Assembly (NCBI GenBank): GCA_013359265.1
Contig: JABWCD010000019.1
Location: forward strand, 44,831-108,830
DNA: 64,000 bases
Direction of reading: 5' to 3'
Source: Candidatus Hydrogenedentota bacterium
GTDB lineage: Bacteria > Hydrogenedentota > Hydrogenedentia > Hydrogenedentales > SLHB01
The notes below the pieces were generated by a model that made no database searches, was not told the origin of the DNA, and worked only from the letters and a program-made list of their open reading frames with translations. The translations under genes were made by a program, and so were the position numbers. This document shows positions 23,942 to 33,216 of this stretch, in pieces; position 1 is the stretch's first letter; the number at the start of each line of letters is the position of its first letter.

Positions 23942-26407
23942 ATGCCGAGCAGCGAAGTTGCGCCGCTTCGGATTTATTGCGTGTGCGGCCAGAAGATGAA
24001 GGTCTCCGAGGACATGTTTGGCCGCCCGGGCAAATGTGTCGCGTGCCGCCTGAAAATCCGGATTCCCACACCGGACGAAATCCCTCCGAACACGGATGTT
24101 ATCTATCTCAAAGACCACCCTGAACTTTTGCGCAAGGTGAGGAAGGGGGCCGGCCCGGAGAAGGCCAAACAGAAGGAAGAGGCGGAAGTCGCGCCGTTGC
24201 CGGACATCGATCCGAAGGGGAAGGTGCGCAAAGCGCTTGGGCCGCTCGACGTACTCGATCCGTTGCGCCAAATCCACAGCCTCGTCGCGAAGCTGGAGAA
24301 GCGGATCACCGGGTCGAAGTTGGTGCAGGACACCGGCAGCGTCGAGGTGGCCGCGCGCAAAGATCCGAAGATCGCGGAACTGCTGGGCATTCGTACGCGC
24401 ATTCGCGCGGCAGAGCAGGACCTCGAAGAAGAACTGCGCCAGCGCTTGATGGAGACCGCCATCGAACTTGCCGCGACGAACGAAAAACTCGCGGAACTGA
24501 ACCTCGCGGTGCGGGTGGCCGAACTGCCGTACAGCGAATACCGGACCCAGGTGGATAGGCTCCGCCGCCGCCGCGACAATCACGAACGGCGGCAGTCAAA
24601 CTTGCGCGGCTGGTTGACGGTGGAGGACGTTCATCGTGCCGGCGGCGCGGTCGACGTGGCGTTCGAGCATATACCCACGGGGACGTTCCGGATTACGTTC
24701 GCGAACGAGATCGACGATAACGAGACCTTGCTCGATGTGCACGTGGAATCGCTGCGCGGGGCATTGGCGGACCGCGCGCAGTCCGAGCGCAAGTTGAGCG
24801 AGGCGAAAAAACTGAAGGCGCCGCCGTCCGGCAATGGGCGCACGATTGCGGAAGTCGTTGCTGATGCCAAGGCGCAGCACGAGCGCACCCAGGCGCGCGT
24901 GCAGCACGCCCGGGAACGGCTTGAACAGCTTGCGGACGACTATTCGAACGACATGCAGGCAATTGACGCGCAGCTCGATCATTCGCGCGGCCGACTTCAG
25001 GTGGGCCAGCTTAAGCGCGAGGAGTTTGCGGAGGCCGAAGAAGAACTTCGCCGGGCGAAGACGGACCTGACGAAGGCGCGCGCGCTGGTGGTGCGCGCGC
25101 TCAATGCGAATAGCGCCGAGGAGGTGCCGCGCGCACGGGGCACCTTCGTTGCGCGCCTCGCGCACGGAAAGCCCGGATTGCGCGCGCCAATGGACGCGTG
25201 GGTCGCTTGGGCGGGCGCGGCGCTCGTGTTGGCGGCGTTATTCCTCCCAATTGCCGGCGGGCACACGGCACTGCAACTCGCGGGCATGGATTCCGGTCCT
25301 GGATCGACGGCGTTTTGGTATGCGCTATTCCCGATCGGCATTGCGGTCTTCGCGGTTGCCGCCGCCTTCATTCCCAGTATTTCTGCGCGCGGTCTCGCGT
25401 ATTGTGCGGTGTGGTTGCTTGCGTGTTTGCTGACAACGACGTTTCTGCACGAAAGCGCGTACAACGAGAGCCCCGTGTCGGCAGCGTTGCGCGTAGGCGG
25501 ACCGTTGTTGTTGCGTCCGGGAATGCTCGTGTACGCGTTGGGTTTGCTGGCAGTCGCCGCCGCCGGCGTCATTACGCTTGCCGCAACGCGCGACGGGCGT
25601 GTCATCATTCCGCTAACGGCCATTGCCACCGTTGCGGGTGTCGGGGCCGTTGTGACGGACCTTGGTGGTGTACGTACTGCGCAGCCGGAACTGAGCGTCG
25701 AGACGCGAATCGTCACTGACGCGCAGCCGCCTGAACACGAAGTGACCGTGAGCGTGAAAAATTCCGGCGGACGCGAGTTGCTGCTCGCGGCGAATTCGAC
25801 GATGAGGAACGCATACGCGCTTAACGTGGAAAAACGGATTGGAAAAAACTCGGGGATTGACGTCAGCGCTCCGGTGAGCGTGCGCGTCGGAAACTCGCAA
25901 CTGCCAATCGGTAGCTATCCGATTTCGCGGTTGCCGGTTTTGCCGGGGCAGGCAGCGGCGCTGGTATACCGGTTACCGGAGGGGGAATACCGCGCGACGC
26001 TGAAGGGCGCGTCGGGCGCCGCGCAGGAAGCGGCATTTACGCTCGAGCCCGTTGCGGGAACGGACGCTGCCACCGCGCCGAATACGACAGCGCAGCCCAC
26101 CGAACCAGCGCGGCCCGTCGAGCCGCAACAACCCACGTCGGCGCTAATGGATGCGCTTGCGCCGGAAGTGACGCTGCGAGGGATTCTGACTTCGGAAAAT
26201 CGGGCCGCCCAGTTCTCGATCACGGTGCGGCTGGCGGACGGAGCGACGAGCGAGCGCGCGTACGCGATCGGTGACGAGGTCTACACCAACTGGACGATTA
26301 GCGAGTTTAATCCGGCGGAGCAGACGATCACGCTGTCGAATGGAAAGGACATCATGATTCTGCGGCGCGGCGAGCCGCAACGGTTGGGGGCGAGTCCGTC
26401 GCTGTAG
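23942..26407 (+). CDS. Large zinc-ribbon / coiled-coil / multi-TM protein
   Basis: 821 aa. Residues 11-40 (IYCVCGQKMKV...GRPGKCVACRLKI) are a CxC...CxxC ribbon. About 115-390 is long charged coiled coil. About 415-590 contains around five hydrophobic helices (AWVAWAGAALVLAALFLPIA, FWYALFPIGIAVFAVAAAFI, GLAYCAVWLLACLL, and others). The rest is a Thr/Pro linker and a C-terminal beta domain (VTLRGILTSENRAAQFSITV, TISEFNPAEQTITLSNGKDI) that resembles the small periplasmic domains of secretion-system C proteins. The start is the ATG at 23942, with GGGGAG 7 bases upstream. Seems to link cytoplasm and periplasm; function unknown. Confidence 0.75.
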   Translation: MPSSEVAPLRIYCVCGQKMKVSEDMFGRPGKCVACRLKIRIPTPDEIPPNTDVIYLKDHPELLRKVRKGAGPEKAKQKEEAEVAPLPDIDPKGKVRKALGPLDVLDPLRQIHSLVAKLEKRITGSKLVQDTGSVEVAARKDPKIAELLGIRTRIRAAEQDLEEELRQRLMETAIELAATNEKLAELNLAVRVAELPYSEYRTQVDRLRRRRDNHERRQSNLRGWLTVEDVHRAGGAVDVAFEHIPTGTFRITFANEIDDNETLLDVHVESLRGALADRAQSERKLSEAKKLKAPPSGNGRTIAEVVADAKAQHERTQARVQHARERLEQLADDYSNDMQAIDAQLDHSRGRLQVGQLKREEFAEAEEELRRAKTDLTKARALVVRALNANSAEEVPRARGTFVARLAHGKPGLRAPMDAWVAWAGAALVLAALFLPIAGGHTALQLAGMDSGPGSTAFWYALFPIGIAVFAVAAAFIPSISARGLAYCAVWLLACLLTTTFLHESAYNESPVSAALRVGGPLLLRPGMLVYALGLLAVAAAGVITLAATRDGRVIIPLTAIATVAGVGAVVTDLGGVRTAQPELSVETRIVTDAQPPEHEVTVSVKNSGGRELLLAANSTMRNAYALNVEKRIGKNSGIDVSAPVSVRVGNSQLPIGSYPISRLPVLPGQAAALVYRLPEGEYRATLKGASGAAQEAAFTLEPVAGTDAATAPNTTAQPTEPARPVEPQQPTSALMDALAPEVTLRGILTSENRAAQFSITVRLADGATSERAYAIGDEVYTNWTISEFNPAEQTITLSNGKDIMILRRGEPQRLGASPSL

Positions 26408-26419
26408 ACCTCGCCTTTG

Positions 26420-29400
26420 TCAGTTCCGCTTCGCGAGTTTTTGATCGCCGACGATGCGCAGTTCGATCGGTTCGCCGAGAAACACGGGCCGTTGCGGCGA
26501 CTGTGTTTCGATGTTCGCCTGAACGTAGATTCTCCGCGTCATCGGCTTCACCCACGGTTCGGCGAGGATTTCGATGCGGCGTTCCGTCTCGCCTTCGCGG
26601 ACGAGTATTCCGTTTAACCCCGTGTACATCACGCGCACGCCGAATGGCAAATTCAACACGCTGATTGGGGTCCGGCTGTCGTAGCCGTTCGCCTTCGTAA
26701 GGTTGAGGCTGATTGCGCCGAGTTGGCCCGGCGCAAGCACGAGCGTGTTTTCGCCGTTGTTCACGGTCAGGTCCGGCTGCTTCTCGCTGACGGTGATCGA
26801 CCCGAAGTACGCCTCGCGCGTGACGGTGGTTCCGCTCACGTTCGCTTCCCCGGTGAGCTTGAAGCGGGAATCGAACGGCGTCGTTTTGGCGTCCGGACCC
26901 GCAACGAGCGCGACGCGCACCAAGTCTTCGTCGGGCAGTACCGATTCGGTCTCGACAGTGAAGCCTTCGGGAAGACCATGTGCGGTGACCTTCACTTCTT
27001 CGTTAAAGCCGTCCGTGCGAAGCACGCGCACGTCGAGCGGAATGCGGCTTCCCGGGGGCATGCTGATGTGGTAGGGCGCGGCCGCCACTGCAAAGTCGGG
27101 CTTCAACTCGCGCAACAGCAGGCGGTAGGCGTGATTTGGCCCTCCTTCGCCGCGCACGTCCGACACGCGAACGACGTAGTCGCCGTCCTCCGGCGCGACG
27201 AAATCGAGCCGCGAATCGCCGGTCGCGTTTCCGTTAGCGTCGAACGCGTCGTCGTTTTTCCAGAAGAGTGGGTATACCGGCATGCCGTTCGGCGCGAAAG
27301 TAGTTCCCACCGGATGAACGGTAACCTTGTAGATGTGATCGTATACGGCGTGATGTTCGGGCGTGGTGGCGAACAGGCCGATGCGCTGGCCGTTCGGATA
27401 CTGTTTGAACACGACGTCTTCGTCGCCGTACCCGGGAATGCGCGACACCTGGATGACTTCGCCGCCGACCATGACGTAGTCGTTCATTTTGAAGTCGCGC
27501 CAATTTTCGAATCGAAGGCCCGCCTGGCGCGAGTCGCGCGGCGAGAGCGTCAACGCGGTCTGCGCCACGCAGCGGAGCAGGGCGCGCTGCAAGGGATTGC
27601 CCTGAGCGTCAAGCACTTCGATTTTCGAGTCGAGCTTCGAGCCGAACTTCGCAGCGAGCGTCTCGATCACGATTGCCTGATCCTTGTTCGCGTGGAAGTG
27701 GTAGTAATCCACATCCGGCACGCCGTCCTTGTCGTGCGCGATGCGCGCGTTGATTGCGGCAGGAAACGCGAGCGGCTGCGCCTCGGCCGCGGAGTTGTTC
27801 GGTTCGACTTCGGAAGCGTCGGCCGCACCGCTCACGGACAATACCGGCAACGAAATCGGACTGCCTTCGGGCACGGCGATGGGCAGGGGCATGGTGGCGC
27901 CAGGCGCAGCTTCATCGGGCGGATCAACTTCAACCGTTGTGCCCGGGAGATTAAAGCCGGCAACTTCGACTTTCTGCGGCACACCGGCGTGCACGCCGAG
28001 TGGCCACACCGACGTCACCATCGGGAATGCGCCGATATGAAGGCGATAGCCCAGGTTTGCGCGCAGGTCCGCGTCGGCGACTTCCACCACGTAGTCGCCG
28101 TCGGCAGGGACTTTGTATCCCATGCGACTGCGCATGGCGCCGCCGAAGTCTGCGCCGGTAGCGACGACGTCGCCCGACGGATCACGCAACTGCATGTCGA
28201 CATTCAATGCGCTATCCGTAATGACGAAGACGATTTCCTGTCCGGCCTTCGCGGAGACGTTGTACTTGTCCACGTCGCCGGATGCATTGATTGCCGCCTC
28301 GACGACACCAGGCCATTGCACGGGTTGCGGCGATTCATCGTTCGGTTCGGCCTTGCTCAGGTCCGGTGCAGGGATAATGGTGAAGCCCGCGCCGTTGGTG
28401 AGGCCAATCGGCGTGCGGAAAAGGATTTCGTAGCGCCCGAGGGGCGCGTCGGCCTCGGTCTTTACCTTTAGCTTCATTTTGTATGGACGCGCGTTATCGA
28501 GGATGTCCGCACCCGTGCCGCGCGGGCCTTCGCCGAGTTTCAGTTCAGGTTCGGGCAGCGCCTCGACTTCCGCGATTTCAACGTTTACCTTCGGGTTCGT
28601 CGAGATAGGCTCGGCACGATCGAGGTTCTTTCCGTTGACGGCGAGTTCGAGTTCCGCACCGCGGTGCCAACGATCGGGCGAAACCGATTGCAGCGAAGGC
28701 GGGACCGTTGCGCGGATAATCACTGCTTCAACGCTGAGGCTGGTCACCTTCTTCGGGCCGGACTGTGCGCTGGCGACTTGCGTCGTCGAACCGGACAATG
28801 CCTTGCCCGTTTCGGTGGCGTAAATGGTGCGTGTCGCATCATACCGGCCGGCAGCCAGCAAGGCGCCTTGCGGGTCCAGCGCAAGCGCTGTCACCCAATC
28901 GGACTGGTGTTCGAAGGTCACCTTCTCGGTTAGCGCGGCAGAGTCCCACGCCTTGATTCGTCGATCTTCCGCGGTCGAATATAACGTCGAGCCGTCGGGC
29001 GAATAGATGATGTGTAAGATTGCGCCTTCGTGCGCGAAGGTAGAAGTTTTCAACTTGCCCGCGGTCGATCCTGATTGCTCGAGCGGCTCGCCCGCGCCGA
29101 CCATTTCCCACAGGCGGATGACCTTGTCCGCGCCGGCGCCCGCGAGCGTGTTGCCGTCCGGCGCAAACGCGAGCGCGAGCACGGCGTCGAGCGAGTCGGA
29201 GATGGTGATCAGCAGTTTGCCGTCGCTCGCCTGCCACAATTTTACGGTCCGGTCGCCCGCGCCGGACGCAATCTGTTTTCCGTCCGGGCTCCACGCGACG
29301 GCATAGACGGCATCGACGTGGTTCGCGAGGGTGCGCACGGCATTGCCGGTTTCGACGTCCCAGACGATGAGCGATTTGTCGTAGCTCGCCGAGACGAGTT

Positions 29401-30151
29401 GCTTGCCGTCAGGGCTGAACGCCAATGCGAGGACATTGTCCTTGTGGCCTTCAATCGTTTTGATCAACGACAGATCGGATGTGTTCCACAGCTTAATCTC
29501 ACCGCCGCGCCCCGGCTTGCCACCGCCCGCCGCAAGCACGCCGGCGCCGGCATTGAACGCAAGCGCGCGCACCATTTCCGCGTGGCCTTCAAGCTTGCCT
29601 TTTGAGGTCGCCTGCCCTTGCGCGTCTACCGTAAACAGTTCGACGTTGTGCAGCGTACCGCTTGCAAGCAGGAGTTCGTCGCCGCGCTTGCCGTAGGCCA
29701 TCGCGCTGATCGGCGGCTGAATCGTGGCTGGATTTGGCGCGGACGCAGCTTGTGGGGCAGAGGTTGAGGTCGGAGCCGCGGGGGCGTCTTGTCCTTTTGC
29801 GCCGTCGTTTATCCACTGTTTCAACAATGCTATAGAATCCACGCCAAGCGGTTCGCCCTTGCCTTCGGGCGGCATCTTCGGCTCGAGTTTGCCCTCGATC
29901 ATCTGGATCAGACGGCTTTCTTCCGCTTTGCCGGCGACAAGGATGACGCCCTCCGAACCTCCCTTCAGCGTACCGGCAAGCGTGGAAAGATCGAGCTTGC
30001 CCTTGGGGGGGTCGACCGGGGGGAAATGACACGCGGAGCAGTGGCTTTTGAAGATGGGAAGGATTTCCCCTTCAAAAGTAAGCTCGCCCAACGCGCCGCG
30101 CGCGAGCAGGAGCGCAGCAACAACTATCCAGCAAAGTCTTCGGCGAAGCAT
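26420..30151 (-). CDS. Planctomycete-type cytochrome / WD40 / PPC-domain exported protein
   Basis: 1243 aa. Signal peptide (IVVAALLLARGALG). Heme motif CSACH at about 38-42 in a PSCyt1-like module that ends LLKQWINDGAKG. WD40 repeats follow (about 150-470, e.g. GHKDNVLALAFSPDGKQLVS, VDAVYAVAWSPDGKQIASG), then beta-sandwich modules including PPC-like domains (DVDKYNVSAKAGQEIVFVIT; ADGDYVVEVADADL). Such proteins sit in periplasmic DUF1501/DUF1549 operons. The start at 30151 has CGGAGAA upstream. It is the last gene of the operon and lies 17 bases after a toxin gene. Confidence 0.88.
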   Translation of the reverse strand: MLRRRLCWIVVAALLLARGALGELTFEGEILPIFKSHCSACHFPPVDPPKGKLDLSTLAGTLKGGSEGVILVAGKAEESRLIQMIEGKLEPKMPPEGKGEPLGVDSIALLKQWINDGAKGQDAPAAPTSTSAPQAASAPNPATIQPPISAMAYGKRGDELLLASGTLHNVELFTVDAQGQATSKGKLEGHAEMVRALAFNAGAGVLAAGGGKPGRGGEIKLWNTSDLSLIKTIEGHKDNVLALAFSPDGKQLVSASYDKSLIVWDVETGNAVRTLANHVDAVYAVAWSPDGKQIASGAGDRTVKLWQASDGKLLITISDSLDAVLALAFAPDGNTLAGAGADKVIRLWEMVGAGEPLEQSGSTAGKLKTSTFAHEGAILHIIYSPDGSTLYSTAEDRRIKAWDSAALTEKVTFEHQSDWVTALALDPQGALLAAGRYDATRTIYATETGKALSGSTTQVASAQSGPKKVTSLSVEAVIIRATVPPSLQSVSPDRWHRGAELELAVNGKNLDRAEPISTNPKVNVEIAEVEALPEPELKLGEGPRGTGADILDNARPYKMKLKVKTEADAPLGRYEILFRTPIGLTNGAGFTIIPAPDLSKAEPNDESPQPVQWPGVVEAAINASGDVDKYNVSAKAGQEIVFVITDSALNVDMQLRDPSGDVVATGADFGGAMRSRMGYKVPADGDYVVEVADADLRANLGYRLHIGAFPMVTSVWPLGVHAGVPQKVEVAGFNLPGTTVEVDPPDEAAPGATMPLPIAVPEGSPISLPVLSVSGAADASEVEPNNSAAEAQPLAFPAAINARIAHDKDGVPDVDYYHFHANKDQAIVIETLAAKFGSKLDSKIEVLDAQGNPLQRALLRCVAQTALTLSPRDSRQAGLRFENWRDFKMNDYVMVGGEVIQVSRIPGYGDEDVVFKQYPNGQRIGLFATTPEHHAVYDHIYKVTVHPVGTTFAPNGMPVYPLFWKNDDAFDANGNATGDSRLDFVAPEDGDYVVRVSDVRGEGGPNHAYRLLLRELKPDFAVAAAPYHISMPPGSRIPLDVRVLRTDGFNEEVKVTAHGLPEGFTVETESVLPDEDLVRVALVAGPDAKTTPFDSRFKLTGEANVSGTTVTREAYFGSITVSEKQPDLTVNNGENTLVLAPGQLGAISLNLTKANGYDSRTPISVLNLPFGVRVMYTGLNGILVREGETERRIEILAEPWVKPMTRRIYVQANIETQSPQRPVFLGEPIELRIVGDQKLAKRN

Positions 30152-30168
30152 AAACCGGTTCTCCGGGA

Positions 30169-30468
30169 TTATCGATGCGGGCGCGGCCACTTTCGCGGAT
30201 CGTCTGCCTGATGGAAAAGCGATATAACTCTCACGAAATCGCGCTCTACCACATAAAACAAGCTGAACTTGAATCTGCGAAGAATTGCTCTGCGAATACG
30301 TGGCCGTATTTCTTCGTACATATCTGGATACTCAGCGATCATTGCCAAAACGACTTGAATGTTTTCGTGCAGCTTGACGCCAAGCCCTTTGCATTCCTGC
30401 TCGTAGGTTTCGACTATTGTTCGAATTCGTTCCTGAGCTACGGTCGAAACGATTACCGTTTTAGGCAT
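30169..30468 (-). CDS. ParE/RelE-superfamily toxin-like protein
   Basis: 99 aa. Pattern of the family: VAQERIRTIVETYEQ at the N-terminus, RRAILRRFKFSLFYVVERDFVRVISLFHQADDPRKW at the end (the h-R-x-F-P-a-x-h-x-Y ... V-x-V-h-x-h-x-H-x-x-x-D-P core). RelE-type members cleave mRNA on the ribosome, ParE-type inhibit gyrase; which applies is unknown. It overlaps the antitoxin gene by 16 bases, typical of this class. Confidence 0.85.
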   Translation of the reverse strand: MPKTVIVSTVAQERIRTIVETYEQECKGLGVKLHENIQVVLAMIAEYPDMYEEIRPRIRRAILRRFKFSLFYVVERDFVRVISLFHQADDPRKWPRPHR

Positions 30469-30692
30469 TGATCGCGAATCTCATCCATTACCTCGCGCCA
30501 AGGCCGCCCCTCTTCGGGATTAACGTCATGTTCGGCAAGCAAGTCGTCCAAATAGGTCTCCTGTTCGGGGGTCAAAGGTGGGACGTGTTCGTCCTCTATT
30601 GAATGAGCGATTTGAAGAATGAGTTTCTGACGCTCATCCACGTCAAGTCGGCGAATATCTTCTTCTGTCACTGCTCGAAGATCGACGGACAT
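30453..30692 (-). CDS. Addiction-module antitoxin (TIGR02574-like component)
   Basis: 79 aa, acidic. VTEEDIRRLDVDERQKLILQ, then LTPEQETYLDDLLAEHDVNP and GRPWREVMDEIRDQ: the L-x-x-x-E-R-x-x-L-h-x-x-h ... GxxWxEVxxxIR pattern of the putative addiction-module component family paired with ParE-like toxins. GAGGG lies 7 bases before the start at 30692. It begins 10 bases after the DUF1549/1553 stop, so the pair is read as part of the operon. Confidence 0.85.
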   Translation of the reverse strand: MSVDLRAVTEEDIRRLDVDERQKLILQIAHSIEDEHVPPLTPEQETYLDDLLAEHDVNPEEGRPWREVMDEIRDQCLKR

Positions 30693-30702
30693 ACGGAATC
30701 CC

Positions 30703-33159
30703 TCAATGGTTAAACAAAAACTCTTTTCCAGACAGCACGGCCCACACGAGGTCTTCGAGCGCAAGGCGGCGCTCTGCATTGGAATCGGCGGCGCCTTGGG
30801 CTGCGGAGGCGAGAATTGCGAGGGCGTTCTCGCGTTCTTCGGGGCGCGGAGGTCGCGCGAGTGCCCGCATATAGATTTGGTCCAGCGCTTCTTCATCCGC
30901 GACGTTATCGGCGACGAGCTTGGTGAGGAAGCTGCGCTCGTCGCTGAGTTTCTTGTTGAGCGTGTCACCATTCGCGACGTGAAGCGTTTGCGCGATGCTG
31001 GAATCGGCTGTGCGCTCGCACGAGCACGTCTGTTTTCGCTCCGGTCTACCGAACGCGGAAAGGAAATACGAACCCACTTGCGAGTCGGGCAATTGTTGCG
31101 CGCGGAACCCGGCGGGATAACCGTTGAATTCGGTGGGAACGCCGCTCACCTGCGAATATGCATCGAGAATCACCTCCGCGCTGAGGCGGCGGATGATGTA
31201 CTGCGAGTAGTAATGTTCGTCAGGCAACTCGGGATCGGACGGTTGCGACTCTCGCTGGTACGCCGCGGACTCCATGATGGTCCGCATAAGGTGTCTGAGA
31301 TCGTAACAATGGCCGGCAAGGTCCTCCGCCAGGGCATCAAGCAACGGACCGTTCGTTGGCGGGTTGGTCAAACGCAAATCATCTTCGGGCTCGACAAGGC
31401 CGCGTCCCATGTAATTGCGCCACACGCGGTTCGCGATCGCGCGCGTAAAGTACGTGTTGTCCGGGGAAGTCAGCCATTGTGCAAGTTCGATCCGGCGATC
31501 GTTCGAACTGGCGAGGTCGAGCGGTTCGCCGTCGAGCGGACGCGGCGGCATGGGCGCGCCGATGCGCGGGTGCAGCACGTCGCCGAAGGTGTCCGTAACC
31601 ACTTCGGTGTCGTTGCCGCGTTGACCATTTTTGTACTTCACGCGGGCGAACAGGTTCGCCATGCCGTAGTAGTCGTCCTGCGTCCACTTCTCGAGCGGGT
31701 GGTTGTGGCACCGCGCGCAGGTGATCGAAAACCCGAGAAACGCCTGCGATGTGGTCTCCGTCAGGTCGACCGTCTCCTTGTGCATCGCGAGGTAGTTCGC
31801 CGCGCCGTTGTCGAGCGTGCTGCCGTTCGCCGTGAGCAACTCAGTAACGAACGTGTCCCACGGCTTATTCGCGGCGACGCTATCGCGAATGAACCGGTAG
31901 AACGAAATCAGTTCTTCCCGCCGCGGGATGTTTTTGGAGGACAGCAACAACAGGTCGGACCATTTGTAGGACCAGTAGTCGACAAACTCCGGGCTTTCTA
32001 CGAGCTTCGCGATCAGGTCCCGGCGCTTTTTCGGATTGGTGTCGGCAACGAACGCCGCGACATCATCCGGCTTGGGCAGCACGCCGGTCGCGTCGAGCGA
32101 CGCGCGCCGTATGAACTCGGCGTCGGTGCAGAGGTTGGTGGGCGCTATTTGAAGGCTCTTGAGTTGTCGCATGACCAACTCGTCGATGTAGTTATACGAC
32201 TCGGCCTTCGCGAACAGCTCCGGCGCTACCGGCTTCTCGCGCGGAACGAGGACGCGTACCGCGGAGACTTTGCTCGCGTACCAGACGGTGATCGACGCTG
32301 CGCCCGGACCGGTGACAGTGATCTTGCCGTTGTCATCCACGACGGCGACCGAATCGTCCGTGGTCTCATACTTTACCCAGCGCGACACGTCTGCATATCC
32401 TCCGTCCGAGTAGTTCGCGCGGACTATGATCTGCTGCGTTGCGTCTTTCGCCAGCTTCACGGAGTTGGGATACGGCTCGATCGACTGTACCAGCGGGTCG
32501 GCCGCGTTCGCCGCGGGCGCGCCCGCGGCAATCCAGTCGCGCAGGATTCGGTAGGATTCGCTGTCGTTGCGGAAACGTTCTCCGCCGCCGTGCGGCACTT
32601 CCATCGTCGCCTTCAGCAACACCAGGCTCTGCTCCGGCTCGGAGAGTGATAAGCGCCGTGCGTTGGCCTGGCGCGTCATTACCTTGTGGTCCCAATCGAA
32701 ATCGAATCCGCGCAACGAGAGCTTGAATCCGTTCTTGCCCGCCGCCGCGCCGTGGCAGGCGCCGGTGTTGCACCCCATCTTGAATAGCAGTGGCGCAATG
32801 TCGTTGCGGAAACTCGGTGTGAAGGGCTTATCCGTGCCTGTCACCGTGACCGTCGCGGTTACGGATTGTCCGTCCACCGTCGCGGTGATGGTTGCTTCGC
32901 CGTCTCCGATCGCTCGCACCAGGCCCTTTGCGTCAACTTCAGCGACCGCGGGATTGGACGACGCAAACGTTGCTTTCGGCGTCAAGTCCCCCGCAGATTC
33001 ATCGCCGTTCATCCGTTCGACAATGAGCGAATGATTCGCCCCCTGATGCGTCAGCGCAATCGCGCTTGGGATCATCGCGAGGCGCGACTCTGCGCTCGAC
33101 ATAGTTGTCGAAGCCAGCGCGGCAACTAACACACGCGCAAACCAGACGCGAATGCTCAT
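30703..33159 (-). CDS. DUF1549/DUF1553 protein with Ig-like domain and heme-type motifs
   Basis: 818 aa, exported (signal VLVAALASTTMSSA). A Big_2-like Ig domain (TFASSNPAVAEVDAKGLVRA; TITATVDGQSVTATVTV), then a cytochrome-like CNTGACHGAAAGKNGFKLSL, a second Ig-like segment, DUF1549 (YIDELVMRQLKSLQIAPTNL, with CARCHNHPLEKWTQDDYYG) and DUF1553 (RAIANRVWRNYMGRGLVEP, YYSQYIIRRLSAEVILDAYS). Known as a large periplasmic family of Planctomycetes-like bacteria; the biochemical role is not established. The start at 33159 has GAGGG upstream. Confidence 0.9.
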   Translation of the reverse strand: MSIRVWFARVLVAALASTTMSSAESRLAMIPSAIALTHQGANHSLIVERMNGDESAGDLTPKATFASSNPAVAEVDAKGLVRAIGDGEATITATVDGQSVTATVTVTGTDKPFTPSFRNDIAPLLFKMGCNTGACHGAAAGKNGFKLSLRGFDFDWDHKVMTRQANARRLSLSEPEQSLVLLKATMEVPHGGGERFRNDSESYRILRDWIAAGAPAANAADPLVQSIEPYPNSVKLAKDATQQIIVRANYSDGGYADVSRWVKYETTDDSVAVVDDNGKITVTGPGAASITVWYASKVSAVRVLVPREKPVAPELFAKAESYNYIDELVMRQLKSLQIAPTNLCTDAEFIRRASLDATGVLPKPDDVAAFVADTNPKKRRDLIAKLVESPEFVDYWSYKWSDLLLLSSKNIPRREELISFYRFIRDSVAANKPWDTFVTELLTANGSTLDNGAANYLAMHKETVDLTETTSQAFLGFSITCARCHNHPLEKWTQDDYYGMANLFARVKYKNGQRGNDTEVVTDTFGDVLHPRIGAPMPPRPLDGEPLDLASSNDRRIELAQWLTSPDNTYFTRAIANRVWRNYMGRGLVEPEDDLRLTNPPTNGPLLDALAEDLAGHCYDLRHLMRTIMESAAYQRESQPSDPELPDEHYYSQYIIRRLSAEVILDAYSQVSGVPTEFNGYPAGFRAQQLPDSQVGSYFLSAFGRPERKQTCSCERTADSSIAQTLHVANGDTLNKKLSDERSFLTKLVADNVADEEALDQIYMRALARPPRPEERENALAILASAAQGAADSNAERRLALEDLVWAVLSGKEFLFNH

Positions 33160-33216
33160 GGTAGCCCTCATGCCTTGCACTACGAAACAGCCCGACAAAC
33201 CGAAGGGATCGGCGGG

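Noticed and set aside
26420..30151. Possible selenocysteine or frameshift within the long WD40/cytochrome gene
   Set aside because: The frame is continuous over 1243 codons with domains in a sensible order; nothing suggests recoding.
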